Assembly: GCF_034314105.1 (NCBI RefSeq)
Contig: NZ_JAVIWJ010000001.1
Coordinates: 2,295,501-2,359,500 of the forward strand
DNA from: Pseudomonas sp. AB6
GTDB taxonomy: Bacteria; Pseudomonadota; Gammaproteobacteria; Pseudomonadales; Pseudomonadaceae
Direction of reading: 5' to 3'
Length of the DNA: 64,000 bases
The position numbers were made by a program, and so were the translations under genes. Positions 9,846 through 19,412 of the stretch are shown here, one piece after another; positions within the stretch are counted from its first letter, which is position 1; each line of letters starts with the position of its first letter. Below the pieces are notes generated by a model. It saw nothing but the letters and a program-made list of their open reading frames with translations. It ran no database searches and had not been told where the DNA came from.

Positions 9846-10214
9846 GGAAATCCTTTTCCTAAAGTTTTCAAAAATACAGAATCAACGGCGTTATCCATTG
9901 ACTCCAGGACAGTAGATAGATGAGTAACAGCGCCGTCCAGAGACCTATGAAGTTCTCGAAACTTTCATCCCGATCTTACGGCCGACAGGCGACAATCCCT
10001 TATTGGATCGGGCAAAGGACTACCAATCGTCCATAATTCATCCATTCATTGACTCAGATCACCTACACCAACATTCGTGTTAGCCCAACGCGACCAAAGG
10101 CCGCACACTTAGACTTGGGCGACAGGCGTATCATTGATGCCTTGGCGACACTACTTCTGACCTCGGCTGGCACGCACTGGCCAAGGCATTTTTCCACTGC
10201 CGTGGGACGCACTA
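9846..10214. other. 369-bp intergenic region, metallophosphoesterase / ccoG
   Basis: Divergent promoter region. It contains an FNR-like site (annotated separately) and a dyad CCCGATC / GATCGGG at 9969-9975 and 10006-10012. No convincing gene is seen; the short open frame at 10049-10258 lacks a ribosome binding site and runs into ccoG in another frame. Confidence 0.5.
10049..10062 (+). promoter_or_regulatory. candidate ANR site before ccoGHIS
   Basis: TTGACTCAGATCAC matches the Pseudomonas ANR/FNR pattern TTGAY-N4-RTCAA in nine of ten fixed positions. It lies 153 bases before the ccoG start. ANR control of the oxidase-assembly genes would fit, since anr is encoded 7 kb downstream. Confidence 0.5.
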
Positions 10215-11630
10215 ATGAGCAATCAGATTCCGGTACACAACGTTACTCCGCCGTCTAAAAACGACAACAGCACTGTCGACCTCTACGCCTCGCGGGAAAA
10301 AATCTACACGCGCGCCTTTACCGGTCTTTTTCGCAATTTGCGAATGGCCGGCGGGGCCGGGTTGTTTCTATTGTATTTCGGCACGGTTTGGCTGAATTGG
10401 GGCGGGCATCAAGCGGTCTGGTGGAACCTGCCGGAACGCAAGTTCTATATCTTTGGAGCAACCTTCTGGCCGCAGGACTTCATTCTGCTGTCGGGCATAT
10501 TGATCGTCAGTGCTTTTGGTCTGTTCTTCATCACCGTGTTCGCCGGTCGTGTCTGGTGCGGGTATACCTGTCCGCAAAGCGTCTGGACCTGGATTTTCAT
10601 GTGGTGCGAAAAAGTCACCGAGGGTGACCGCAACCAGCGCATCAAGCTGGATAAAGCACCGATATCATCCAACAAGCTCCTGCGCAAAGCCGCAAAGCAC
10701 AGCCTCTGGCTATTGATTGGTTTCGTTACCGGCCTGACTTTCGTGGGTTATTTCGCGCCGATCCGGGAACTCACCCTCGAGTTCTTCACAGGGCAGGCGG
10801 AAGGCTGGTCGTATTTCTGGGTAGGTTTTTTCACCCTTGCCACTTACGGCAACGCTGGCTGGCTGCGCGAGCAAGTGTGCATCTATATGTGCCCGTATGC
10901 GCGCTTCCAAAGTGTGATGTTCGATAAAGACACCCTGATCGTTTCCTATGACCCTCGTCGCGGTGAGAAGCGCGGCACGCGGAAAAAGGACATCGATTAC
11001 AAAGCGCAAGGCTTGGGCGATTGCATCGATTGTACGATGTGCGTACAAGTTTGCCCGACCGGGATCGACATCCGTGACGGCTTGCAAATTGAATGCATCG
11101 GTTGCGCCGCGTGCGTCGATGCGTGCGACACGATCATGGATAAAATGAATTACCCCCGCGGGCTTATCAGTTACACCACTGAACACAACCTGTCAGGGCA
11201 AAAAACTTATAAACTGCGACCTCGCTTGATCGGCTATGCAGTGGTGCTGCTAATCATGATGGGGCTCCTTGCGAGCGCGTTCTTCATGCGGTCCCTGGTC
11301 GGTTTCGACGTGAGTAAGGACCGGGTTCTGTACCGGGAAAACGCTGAAGGCCGGATCGAAAACGTCTACAGCCTAAAAGTCATGAACAAAGATCAAGTCG
11401 ACCACAGCTATGTGCTCGACGCATCTGGATTACCCGACCTGAAACTGCAGGGTCGCCGCGAGTTCAAGGTAGCCGCAGGTGAGATTTTCACCATGCCGTT
11501 CGAGTTATCGAGCGCTCCGGAGCAATTGCCATCGAGCACCAACGAGGTGACCTTCACCCTCAAAGACGCCGATAACAGCAGCACCCACGTTCAAGCCAAG
11601 AGCCGTTTCATCGGTCCACAAATTCGATAA
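10215..11630 (+). CDS. ccoG: cbb3 oxidase assembly protein CcoG (polyferredoxin-like)
   Basis: Membrane-bound iron-sulfur protein required for cbb3 maturation, thought to handle copper reduction for the oxidase. The 471 residues contain several membrane spans (about 46-60, 87-110, 165-180, 200-212, 339-356). CGYTC lies at 115-119. Two [4Fe-4S] clusters are clear: C270, C273, C276, C280 and C294, C297, C300, C304. The C-terminal 100 residues form the periplasmic FixG Ig-like domain. First gene of the assembly operon; ccoH follows after 12 bases. Confidence 0.95.
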   Translation: MSNQIPVHNVTPPSKNDNSTVDLYASREKIYTRAFTGLFRNLRMAGGAGLFLLYFGTVWLNWGGHQAVWWNLPERKFYIFGATFWPQDFILLSGILIVSAFGLFFITVFAGRVWCGYTCPQSVWTWIFMWCEKVTEGDRNQRIKLDKAPISSNKLLRKAAKHSLWLLIGFVTGLTFVGYFAPIRELTLEFFTGQAEGWSYFWVGFFTLATYGNAGWLREQVCIYMCPYARFQSVMFDKDTLIVSYDPRRGEKRGTRKKDIDYKAQGLGDCIDCTMCVQVCPTGIDIRDGLQIECIGCAACVDACDTIMDKMNYPRGLISYTTEHNLSGQKTYKLRPRLIGYAVVLLIMMGLLASAFFMRSLVGFDVSKDRVLYRENAEGRIENVYSLKVMNKDQVDHSYVLDASGLPDLKLQGRREFKVAAGEIFTMPFELSSAPEQLPSSTNEVTFTLKDADNSSTHVQAKSRFIGPQIR

Positions 11631-11642
11631 GAGACAATTGTC

Positions 11643-12182
11643 ATGCCCGTAGCAACAGCGTCCAGCCCTTGGTACAAGCACATTTGGCCATGGATCATCA
11701 TCGGAATCCTTGCGTTTTCAACGACCTTGACGCTGGCGATGGTCACCATCGCCGTGAAGAATCCGGACAACCTGGTCAACGATAACTATTACGAGGCTGG
11801 CAAGGGCATCAACCGATCGCTGGACCGCGAAATATTGGCTCAAAACATGAAAATGCACGCGGCGATTCATCTCGACGAAGTGACCGGTGAAACCGTGCTG
11901 CGCTTGACCGGCGGTAGCCAACCGGAAAAATTGGAGCTGAACCTCATCTCGCCCACCCAACCAGAAAAAGACCGCAAGGTGGCGCTGACTCGCAGCGCTT
12001 CACAGCCGGGTCGCTACATCGGTCAACTGCCCGATAAGATTGAGGGTCGGCGCTTCGTTGAAGTACTGGGCGAAGAGCAAGGTCAGACCTGGCGCCTGTT
12101 TGAAGAAGAGCAGATCAACCACGACAAAGACCTGACCTTGGGCGACGAGCCGTTGCAAGGCGCGGAAGACATGAAAAACTGA
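11643..12182 (+). CDS. ccoH: cbb3 oxidase assembly protein CcoH (FixH)
   Basis: A 179-residue single-span membrane protein (helix about residues 15-38, PWIIIGILAFSTTLTLAMV) with a periplasmic domain containing NPDNLVNDNYYEAGKGIN, a signature of the FixH family. FixH/CcoH associates with the assembling cbb3 complex. It lies between ccoG and ccoI, 3 bases from the latter, so the genes are cotranscribed. Confidence 0.92.
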   Translation: MPVATASSPWYKHIWPWIIIGILAFSTTLTLAMVTIAVKNPDNLVNDNYYEAGKGINRSLDREILAQNMKMHAAIHLDEVTGETVLRLTGGSQPEKLELNLISPTQPEKDRKVALTRSASQPGRYIGQLPDKIEGRRFVEVLGEEQGQTWRLFEEEQINHDKDLTLGDEPLQGAEDMKN

Positions 12183-12185
12183 TCC

Positions 12186-14636
12186 ATGTCCACCCTCATC
12201 CCCTGCTACCACTGCGCGTTGCCGGTCCCAACCGGCAAGCGCTTCACCGCCGTTGTGCTCGGAGAAACCCGCGAGCTCTGTTGTCCGGGTTGTCAGGCGG
12301 TGGCCCAAGCCATCGTGGCGGGCGGCCTGGAAAGCTATTACAGCCATCGCAGCGAGGCGTCGGCCAACCCGTCCGAATTACCCGTGCAATTGATCGACGA
12401 ACTTGCACTGTATGATCGCCCAGACGTTCAAGCGCCGTTCGTGCGCCATGAGGGTGAGCAGGTCGAAACTACCCTGCTCATGGAAGGCATCAGCTGCGCG
12501 GCGTGCGGCTGGTTGATCGAACGCCACTTGCGCAGTTTGCCTGCGGTCACCGAAGCTCGATTGAATTTATCCAACCATCGGCTGCAGGTGCGATGGACCC
12601 ACAGCGAATTGGCCTTGAGCCAAGTGCTCAGCGAATTACGCAGCATCGGTTACGCCGCGCACCCTTATCAGTCAGACCGCGCGGCCGAACAGCTGGCCAG
12701 TGAAAACCGCCTCGCCTTGCGTCAACTTGGGGTCGCTGGCCTGCTGTGGTTCCAGGCCATGATGGCAACCATGGCCACCTGGCCAGAGTTCAACATGGAC
12801 CTCAGCCCGCAGATGCACACCATCTTGCGCTGGGTCGCGATGTTCCTCACAACGCCCATTGTGTTCTACAGTTGCACCCCCTTTTTTCGTGGCGCCCTAC
12901 GGGATTTCCGTACCCGGCACCTGACCATGGATGTCTCGGTGTCGCTGGCCATCGGCAGTGCCTACATAGCAGGTATCTGGACAGCCATCACCGGAGTTGG
13001 GGAGCTGTACTTTGATGCCGTCGGCATGTTTGCGCTGTTCCTGCTGGCCGGACGCTACCTGGAACGGCGTGCTCGCGAGCGCACGGCGGCGGCGACGGCA
13101 CAGTTGGTGAACCTGTTACCGGCCTCCTGCCTGAGACTGAGCAATGACGGGCAAAGCGAACGCATTTTGCTCAGTGAACTGCGTCTCCATGACCGTGTAT
13201 TGGTACACCCCGGCGCGGTACTTCCAGCGGATGGCCGTATTCTTGAAGGTATCTCCAGCATTGATGAGTCACTGCTGACCGGCGAATACCTGCCGCAGCC
13301 ACGATGCGTAGGCGATTCGGTCACTGCCGGCACGCTCAACGTCGAGGGCGCGCTGACGGTGCAGGTGCTGGCGTTAGGGCATGACACCCGGCTGTCGGCC
13401 ATCGTCCGCTTGCTGGAACGCGCCCAAGCCGAAAAGCCGCGCTTGGCGGAAATCGCTGATCGCGCCGCGCAGTGGTTCCTGTTGTTGTCATTGGTTTCGG
13501 CGGCGGTCATTGGCCTGGTCTGGTGGCAGCTCGACCCTTCGCGGGCGTTCTGGATTGTGCTGGCCATGCTGGTCGCAACTTGTCCCTGCGCGCTGTCATT
13601 AGCGACCCCGACGGCCCTGACCGCTGCCACCGGCTCGTTACACAAGCTCGGGCTTTTGCTGACCCGCGGCCATGTGCTTGAAGGTCTCAATCAAATCGAT
13701 ACAGTGATTTTCGACAAGACCGGCACCCTCACCGAAGGTCGATTGGCCTTACGCAAGATTCTGCCCTTGGGAATGTTAGACGCCGATCTTTGCCTTGGGC
13801 TGGCGGCCGCCTTAGAGAACCGCTCCGAACATCCGATTGCTCGGGCTTTCGGTCGGGCGCCGGTCGCGGCAGAAGATGTTCACAGCACACCGGGGCTGGG
13901 TCTGGAAGGTCTTGTTGGCGAGCAGCGCGTGCGTATCGGTCAACCGGCATTCGTCTGTGAACTCAGCGGTTGCGCTGCTCCATCCTTACCTGACGATGCG
14001 GGCCAATGGCTGCTACTGGGCGACACTCAGGGGGCGCTGGCGTGGTTCGTCCTGGACGACCGCTTGCGTGCTGACGCCCCTGCGCTGCTGGAAGCGTGCC
14101 GGGCACGCGGCTGGAGGACTTTATTATTGTCCGGCGACAGTTCACCCATGGTTGCCAGCGTCGCCGCCGAACTGGGCATCGACGAAGCCCACGGCGGACT
14201 GCGCCCGGACGACAAACTCAAAATTCTGCAAGGACTGCATCAACAGGGCCGCAAGGTGATGATGCTCGGTGACGGCGTAAATGATGTGCCGGTACTCGCT
14301 GCCGCCGACATCAGTGTCGCCATGGGTTCGGCCACCGACCTGGCCAAAACCAGCGCCGACGCGGTGCTGTTATCCAATCGTTTGCAGGTATTGGTACAAG
14401 CCTTCACGCTGGCACGGCGCACTCGTCGGGTAATCATTGAGAACTTGATGTGGGCCACTCTATACAATGGCCTCATGTTGCCATTCGCCGCCCTTGGCTG
14501 GATCACTCCAATCTGGGCGGCGATTGGCATGTCCATCAGTTCATTGACCGTGGTCCTCAATGCGTTGCGCCTGACCCGCGTAAAAGCGCTGCCAGACCAA
14601 ACACCGCACTTCCATAATCGCCCGCTGCCGACATGA
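12186..14636 (+). CDS. ccoI: copper-exporting P1B-type ATPase for cbb3 assembly
   Basis: P-type ATPase of 816 residues that moves copper out of the cytoplasm for CuB insertion into CcoN. It begins with a Cys-rich segment (CYHC at 7-10, CCPGC at 32-36), then a heavy-metal-binding domain with CAAC at 104-107. The ion-channel motif CPC lies near residue 465, the phosphorylation motif DKTGTLTEG near 511 and the hinge GDGVND near 695. The N-terminal Cys-rich extension is characteristic of the FixI/CcoI branch and distinguishes it from CopA. Part of the ccoGHIS operon. Confidence 0.95.
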   Translation: MSTLIPCYHCALPVPTGKRFTAVVLGETRELCCPGCQAVAQAIVAGGLESYYSHRSEASANPSELPVQLIDELALYDRPDVQAPFVRHEGEQVETTLLMEGISCAACGWLIERHLRSLPAVTEARLNLSNHRLQVRWTHSELALSQVLSELRSIGYAAHPYQSDRAAEQLASENRLALRQLGVAGLLWFQAMMATMATWPEFNMDLSPQMHTILRWVAMFLTTPIVFYSCTPFFRGALRDFRTRHLTMDVSVSLAIGSAYIAGIWTAITGVGELYFDAVGMFALFLLAGRYLERRARERTAAATAQLVNLLPASCLRLSNDGQSERILLSELRLHDRVLVHPGAVLPADGRILEGISSIDESLLTGEYLPQPRCVGDSVTAGTLNVEGALTVQVLALGHDTRLSAIVRLLERAQAEKPRLAEIADRAAQWFLLLSLVSAAVIGLVWWQLDPSRAFWIVLAMLVATCPCALSLATPTALTAATGSLHKLGLLLTRGHVLEGLNQIDTVIFDKTGTLTEGRLALRKILPLGMLDADLCLGLAAALENRSEHPIARAFGRAPVAAEDVHSTPGLGLEGLVGEQRVRIGQPAFVCELSGCAAPSLPDDAGQWLLLGDTQGALAWFVLDDRLRADAPALLEACRARGWRTLLLSGDSSPMVASVAAELGIDEAHGGLRPDDKLKILQGLHQQGRKVMMLGDGVNDVPVLAAADISVAMGSATDLAKTSADAVLLSNRLQVLVQAFTLARRTRRVIIENLMWATLYNGLMLPFAALGWITPIWAAIGMSISSLTVVLNALRLTRVKALPDQTPHFHNRPLPT

Positions 14637-14661
14637 TTCGGCAATCGGCTTCGGAGGCTTC

Positions 14662-14901
14662 ATGCCGGCTCTTTATGTGATGATCCCAGCAGCGCTGCTG
14701 ATTGTTGCGGTTGCCATTTACATCTTTTTCTGGGCCGTTGACAGCGGCCAGTACGACGACCTTGACGGCCCGGCCCACAGTGTTTTGTTCGACGATCAAG
14801 ACCCACAACACCTGGCCGCCATGGAGCAAGCCCAAACTCACAAGCCGTTACCTGACGCCGATAACGCCAATAACAACGGCGAGAAACCACCTCATGCTTG
14901 A
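14662..14901 (+). CDS. ccoS: cbb3 oxidase maturation protein CcoS
   Basis: A 79-residue membrane protein with one N-terminal helix (about 5-25) followed by a cytoplasmic tail containing FDDQD, a conserved CcoS/FixS element. CcoS is needed for cofactor insertion into cbb3. The 3' end overlaps the next gene by 8 bases in another frame. The tail is Asn/Asp rich (DADNANNNGEK), somewhat longer than in shorter homologues. Confidence 0.9.
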   Translation: MPALYVMIPAALLIVAVAIYIFFWAVDSGQYDDLDGPAHSVLFDDQDPQHLAAMEQAQTHKPLPDADNANNNGEKPPHA

Positions 14902-15577
14902 GCTGGCGCCCCTTTTAGTGTCAGCGCTGATCCTGGGGCTGCTCGGCGGCGGTCATTGTCTGGGCATGTGTGGCGGCCTGATGGGCGCGCTGACCCTGGC
15001 GATCCCCAAAGAACAACGCAGCCGCCGTTTCCGCCTGCTGCTGGCGTACAACCTGGGACGAATTCTCAGCTACGCCACAGCTGGTCTGCTGATCGGGCTG
15101 GCAGGCTGGGCCGTCGCTAACAGCCCTGGCGCGATGATCATGCGAGTGATCGCTGCCTTACTGCTGATTGCCATGGGTCTGTACCTCGCTGGCTGGTGGA
15201 GCGGTCTGACCCGTATCGAAAGCCTCGGACGCGGCCTGTGGCGCTATATACAGCCAGTTGCCAGCCGATTGCTTCCCGTGTCAAGCCTGCCTCGGGCTTT
15301 GCTGCTGGGTGCGCTTTGGGGCTGGCTGCCATGCGGGTTGGTCTATAGCACGCTGTTGTGGTCGGCCAGCCAAGGCAATGCCATCGACAGCGCATTGCTG
15401 ATGCTCGCCTTTGGCCTCGGTACATGGCCCGTATTACTTGCCACAGGCCTGGCCGCCGAACGCACCACGGCCATTTTGCGCAAACGTGGCGTGCGCATGG
15501 CGGGCGGCGTGCTGGTCATCCTGTTTGGCCTCTGGACCTTGCCCGGACCCCATCAGCATTGGCTGATGGGCCATTAG
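14894..15577 (+). CDS. TauE/SafE-family membrane protein linked to cbb3 assembly
   Basis: A 227-residue inner-membrane protein. The start at 14894 (MLELAPLLVSALILGLLGGGHCLGMCGG) overlaps the ccoS stop; a longer frame begins inside ccoS and is a frame artefact. GGGHCLGMCGGLMGAL near residues 18-33 carries a Cys-x3-Cys pair, and WLPCGLVYS lies near the middle, both typical of the heavy-metal/DsbD-like transporters in the SafE family. Members sit between ccoS and hemN in Pseudomonas. A role in copper or thiol handling for cbb3 is inference from position and cysteines; the sulfite-exporter name often attached is not supported here. Confidence 0.85.
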   Translation: MLELAPLLVSALILGLLGGGHCLGMCGGLMGALTLAIPKEQRSRRFRLLLAYNLGRILSYATAGLLIGLAGWAVANSPGAMIMRVIAALLLIAMGLYLAGWWSGLTRIESLGRGLWRYIQPVASRLLPVSSLPRALLLGALWGWLPCGLVYSTLLWSASQGNAIDSALLMLAFGLGTWPVLLATGLAAERTTAILRKRGVRMAGGVLVILFGLWTLPGPHQHWLMGH

Positions 15578-15600
15578 CCTTGGCACGACTTCACGCCTGT

Positions 15601-15614
15601 TTGATGTATATCAA
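15601..15614 (+). promoter_or_regulatory. perfect ANR/FNR box of the hemN promoter
   Basis: TTGATGTATATCAA is an exact TTGAT-N4-ATCAA palindrome whose centre lies about 70 bp before the hemN start. A -10-like TAGACT lies at about 15637-15642, giving the -41.5 spacing expected for class II activation. The regulator is presumably the anr product encoded 1.7 kb downstream. Confidence 0.88.
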
Positions 15615-15677
15615 CATCAATAAAACCACTCTTCCCTAGACTCCGGACACTGCCAGCCTTTTCGGGGAAATGTCCGC

Positions 15678-17060
15678 ATGCTCGATGCCATCCATTGGGA
15701 TTCCGATCTGATCCGCCGCTATGATCTGGCGGGGCCACGCTATACGTCCTACCCAACTGCGGTGCAATTTCAGACAAAGGTTAGCGCTTTCGATTTGCTG
15801 CACGCCCTTCGCGACAGCCGAAAAGCCCTGCGCCCTCTGTCGCTGTACGTGCATGTGCCGTTCTGCGCCAACATTTGTTACTACTGCGGCTGCAACAAAG
15901 TCATCACTAAAGACCGTGGTCGCGCATTGCCGTATTTGCAGCACTTGGAGCAGGAGATCGAGATGATCGCTTGTCACCTTGACCCTCGGCAGCTTGTCGA
16001 ACAACTGCATTTGGGCGGTGGTACGCCGACGTTCCTCAGCCATGACGAACTGCGTCAACTGATGGCGCATCTGCGCAAGCACTTCAACTTGCTGGATGAC
16101 GATTCCGGTGACTACGGCATTGAGATAGACCCGCGCGAGGCCGACTGGGCAACCATGGGCCTGCTGCGCGAACTCGGTTTCAACCGGGTCAGCCTCGGCG
16201 TGCAGGACCTCGACCCGGACGTTCAGCGTGCGGTCAACCGCCCGCAAAGCCTGGAAGAGACCCGGGCCATTGTCGATGCGGCACACACATTGCAGTTTCG
16301 CTCGGTAAACATCGATCTCATTTACGGTTTGCCGAAACAGACACCCGAGTCTTTCGCCCGCACCGTCGATGAGATTATCGCGCTGCAACCAGACCGCCTG
16401 TCTGTATTCAACTACGCCCATCTGCCAGAACGCTTTATGCCACAGCGACGGATTAACGCTGAAGACCTACCTTCTTCCGGACAAAAGCTGGAAATGCTTC
16501 AGCGCACCATCGATCAGTTGACCGGCGCGGGCTATCGCTACATCGGGATGGACCACTTTGCCCTGCCGGACGATGAATTGGCCATCGCGCAGGAAGAGTC
16601 AACGCTGCAACGCAATTTCCAAGGCTATACCACTCACGGTCATTGTGACTTGGTGGGGCTGGGCGTATCAGCTATCAGTCAGATCGGCGATTTATACTGC
16701 CAGAACAGCAGCGACTTAAATGACTATCAAACCTTGTTGGCCAGCGATCAACTGGCGACTAAGCGCGGTTTGTTGTGCAACGCCGACGATCGCTTGCGCA
16801 GGGCGGTGATTCAACAATTGATCTGCCATTTCAGTCTAAACTTCGCAGGCATCGAATACGCGTTCAATATTGATTTCAGAGGCTATTTCAGCGAGGTATG
16901 GCCACAACTCGATGGCATGGCCAGTGATGGGCTGATCGCTGTTGATCATGTGGGTATAACTGTTTTACCCGCAGGACGCCTGTTAGTACGTTCGATATGC
17001 ATGGTCTTTGATGCATACCTGAATCCGCATAACCGCCAATTGTTCTCTCGGATAATCTAA
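15678..17060 (+). CDS. hemN: oxygen-independent coproporphyrinogen III dehydrogenase
   Basis: Radical-SAM enzyme that converts coproporphyrinogen III to protoporphyrinogen IX without oxygen, supplying haem for cbb3 under microaerobic conditions. The 460-residue length is normal. The cluster motif is C63-x3-C67-x2-C70 with the additional family Cys at 72 (CANICYYCGCNK). GGGTPTFL near 113 is the SAM-binding glycine motif. The N-terminal RYTSYPTAVQF is typical of true HemN rather than HemW-like proteins. A perfect ANR box precedes it and anr follows. Confidence 0.95.
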   Translation: MLDAIHWDSDLIRRYDLAGPRYTSYPTAVQFQTKVSAFDLLHALRDSRKALRPLSLYVHVPFCANICYYCGCNKVITKDRGRALPYLQHLEQEIEMIACHLDPRQLVEQLHLGGGTPTFLSHDELRQLMAHLRKHFNLLDDDSGDYGIEIDPREADWATMGLLRELGFNRVSLGVQDLDPDVQRAVNRPQSLEETRAIVDAAHTLQFRSVNIDLIYGLPKQTPESFARTVDEIIALQPDRLSVFNYAHLPERFMPQRRINAEDLPSSGQKLEMLQRTIDQLTGAGYRYIGMDHFALPDDELAIAQEESTLQRNFQGYTTHGHCDLVGLGVSAISQIGDLYCQNSSDLNDYQTLLASDQLATKRGLLCNADDRLRRAVIQQLICHFSLNFAGIEYAFNIDFRGYFSEVWPQLDGMASDGLIAVDHVGITVLPAGRLLVRSICMVFDAYLNPHNRQLFSRII

Positions 17061-17321
17061 TAACTGCCCCGCCCCATTTCGAGGCAGCACCCTCCTTCTT
17101 CGCCACCTCCTGGCGGACACTGAGCGTTGGGGCGTTTGGCTCTGCCGCGCTCTTGACGAACTACGTGCCAACGGCATATCGGCGGGACTTCTAGAAACTT
17201 AATTCAAAGTAAAGTGAATAATCGCATTAACTGTCGCAAGAGATTACATCCGCGCTGGCAAGAATTACTCACGCTGGGTTACCCTCACAACCTATGCGTG
17301 TTTCCCAAAAGGATTTTTGCG

Positions 17322-18056
17322 ATGTCAGAGCCAGTCAAACTGCGCGCTCATAGTCAGGCCCACTGCAAGGACTGCAGCCTCGCCCCTTTGTGCCTACCAC
17401 TTTCCTTGAATATGGAAGACATGAATGCCCTTGATGAAATCGTTAAACGAGGCCGCCCGCTGAGAAAGGGCGAGTTTCTGTTTCGACAGGGTGACCCGTT
17501 CGGTTCGGTTTACGCAGTACGCTCTGGCGCACTAAAAACTTTCAGCCTGAGCGACGGCGGCGAAGAGCAAATTACCGGCTTCCACTTGCCTAGCGAACTG
17601 GTTGGCTTATCCGGTATGGACACTGAGGCTTATCCGGTCTCCGCCCAGGCTCTGGAAACCACTTCGGTGTGTGAAATTCCATTCGAGCGTCTCGATGACT
17701 TGTCTGTGCAACTGCCCCAGTTGCGTCGACAATTAATGCGCATCATGAGCCGGGAAATTCGCGACGATCAGCAAATGATGTTGCTGCTGTCGAAAAAAAC
17801 CGCCGACGAGCGTATTGCCACGTTATTGGTCAATCTCTCGGCCCGTTTCCATGCGCGCGGTTTCTCTGCCAATCAATTTCGATTGAGCATGTCGCGCAAT
17901 GAAATCGGTAACTTTCTCGGGTTGGCGGTAGAGACCGTGTCCCGCGTTTTTACCCGCTTCCAAGGCAGCAACCTGATTTGCGCCGAAGGTAAAGAAATCC
18001 AGATTCTCGACCCGATCCAGCTTTGCGCACTGGCAGGCGGCTCGCTGGAAGGCTGA
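17322..18056 (+). CDS. anr: anaerobic regulator ANR (FNR family)
   Basis: Oxygen-sensing transcription factor. The start at 17322 ([10 protein letters not shown]) has AAGGA about 10 bases upstream and gives 244 residues, the usual ANR size. Iron-sulfur ligands are C15, C18, C24 and C117; a cyclic-nucleotide-binding-like domain spans about 30-150 and a Crp-type helix-turn-helix lies near 190-215 ([20 protein letters not shown]). ANR activates hemN and probably the ccoGHIS operon through the sites seen upstream. I see no obvious ANR box before its own start. Confidence 0.96.
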   Translation: MSEPVKLRAHSQAHCKDCSLAPLCLPLSLNMEDMNALDEIVKRGRPLRKGEFLFRQGDPFGSVYAVRSGALKTFSLSDGGEEQITGFHLPSELVGLSGMDTEAYPVSAQALETTSVCEIPFERLDDLSVQLPQLRRQLMRIMSREIRDDQQMMLLLSKKTADERIATLLVNLSARFHARGFSANQFRLSMSRNEIGNFLGLAVETVSRVFTRFQGSNLICAEGKEIQILDPIQLCALAGGSLEG

Positions 18057-18121
18057 AACGTGGGATTCCTGGCGGCTGAGCGTTAGACTAGCGCCCAGCC
18101 ACCCTGCCCAGGATCCTCTCG

Positions 18122-18670
18122 ATGATTTTCGACGAATTCAGCTTTAAATCTCTTATCCGCCCTGTGTTGGACTTCCCTAAGCCCGGCATTATTTTTCGCG
18201 ACATCACCCCGCTGTTTCAATCGCCAAAAGCACTGCGACTGGTGATAGACAGCTTCGTCCAACGCTATATCGAAGCTGACTTCAGCCATATCGGCGCGAT
18301 GGACGCACGGGGGTTTTTAATTGGTTCGATTGTCGCTTATGAACTGAACAAGCCACTGATCCTGTTTCGCAAGCAAGGCAAACTCCCCGCAGACGTGCTG
18401 TCCGAAGGTTATCAAACCGAATATGGCGAAGCCTTTTTGGAAGTACACGCCGACAGCCTGTGCGAAGGCGATTCGATCCTGATGTTCGATGACTTGATTG
18501 CCACAGGTGGCACCCTGATTGCGGCTGCCAATCTGGTCCGGCGCATGGGTGCGCACGTCTATGAAGCCGCTGCGATTATCGATTTGCCTGAATTGGGCGG
18601 TTCACAGCGCCTGGAAGGTATGGGTATCCCGACGTTTTGCCTGACCCGTTTTGCATTGAGCGACAAATAA
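18122..18670 (+). CDS. apt: adenine phosphoribosyltransferase
   Basis: Cytoplasmic purine-salvage enzyme making AMP from adenine and PRPP; 182 residues. The PRPP-binding motif [14 protein letters not shown] lies at about residues 120-133, and [12 protein letters not shown] near 60-70 is the family N-terminal signature. AGGA precedes the ATG by about 8 bases. It follows anr after 65 bp that include a hairpin at 18074-18100 (GGCTGAGCG / CGCCCAGCC). It is convergent with recR. The enzyme is functionally separate from the purine degradation cluster 20 kb away. Confidence 0.95.
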   Translation: MIFDEFSFKSLIRPVLDFPKPGIIFRDITPLFQSPKALRLVIDSFVQRYIEADFSHIGAMDARGFLIGSIVAYELNKPLILFRKQGKLPADVLSEGYQTEYGEAFLEVHADSLCEGDSILMFDDLIATGGTLIAAANLVRRMGAHVYEAAAIIDLPELGGSQRLEGMGIPTFCLTRFALSDK

Positions 18671-18748
18671 ACCTGTGGGAACTGGATTGGAATTGGATGC
18701 GCAGCAGCACCGCGTTGAAAACGGTGCGCCTCTGTTGCTTAGCGTTAA

Positions 18749-19351
18749 CTACAACGCGATGGGCTTACGTCCCGCGAATGAATGCGCCAAGGTGCCGCCG
18801 TCGACCAATTCCAATTCTCCGCCCAGCGGAACGCCGTGTGCGATTCGCGAGGTAATCAAGCCTTTATTACTCAGCAGCTGAGCAATGTAATGCGCCGTGG
18901 CTTCGCCTTCGACCGTGGGGTTGGTGGCCAAAATGATTTCGGTAAATGAGCCTTGCTCTTCAATGCGCGCAACCAGCTGTGGTATCCCAATGGCCTCTGG
19001 ACCCAGGCCGTCAAGCGGCGACAAATGACCTTTGAGCACGAAGTAACGGCCACGGTAACCCGTTTGTTCCACGGCATAGACATCCATGGGCCCTTCGACC
19101 ACACACAGAATCGTGTCGTCGCGGCGTACATCGGAGCATTGTGGACACAAGTCATCTTCAGTAAGCGTGCGGCATAGTCGGCAATGGCCAACGCCTTCCA
19201 TGGCCTGGCTCAAGGCCAATGCCAAACGCGAGCCGCCACTGCGGTCACGCTCTAGCAATTGCAGGGCCATGCGCTGGGCGGTTTTCTGACCGACACCCGG
19301 CAATGTGCGCAAGGCATCGATCAATTGGCGAATCAGGGGACTGAAGCTCAT
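18749..19351 (-). CDS. recR: recombination mediator RecR
   Basis: DNA-repair protein that works with RecF and RecO to load RecA at gaps. The 200 residues show an N-terminal helix-hairpin-helix ([16 protein letters not shown]), a C4 zinc finger (C57, C60, C69, C72) and a Toprim domain ([16 protein letters not shown]). In many bacteria, recR directly follows dnaX-ebfC; here a reductase gene lies between them. Confidence 0.96.
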   Translation of the reverse strand: MSFSPLIRQLIDALRTLPGVGQKTAQRMALQLLERDRSGGSRLALALSQAMEGVGHCRLCRTLTEDDLCPQCSDVRRDDTILCVVEGPMDVYAVEQTGYRGRYFVLKGHLSPLDGLGPEAIGIPQLVARIEEQGSFTEIILATNPTVEGEATAHYIAQLLSNKGLITSRIAHGVPLGGELELVDGGTLAHSFAGRKPIAL

Positions 19352-19412
19352 GGAGAAAGGTCCGACAAAACAACGAGACGCGGTTTATACCCGCGCCTCC
19401 GGTTAGCGTCAA

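Noticed and set aside
10049..10258. 69-codon frame before ccoG
   Set aside because: It overlaps the candidate ANR site and ccoG and lacks a ribosome binding site.
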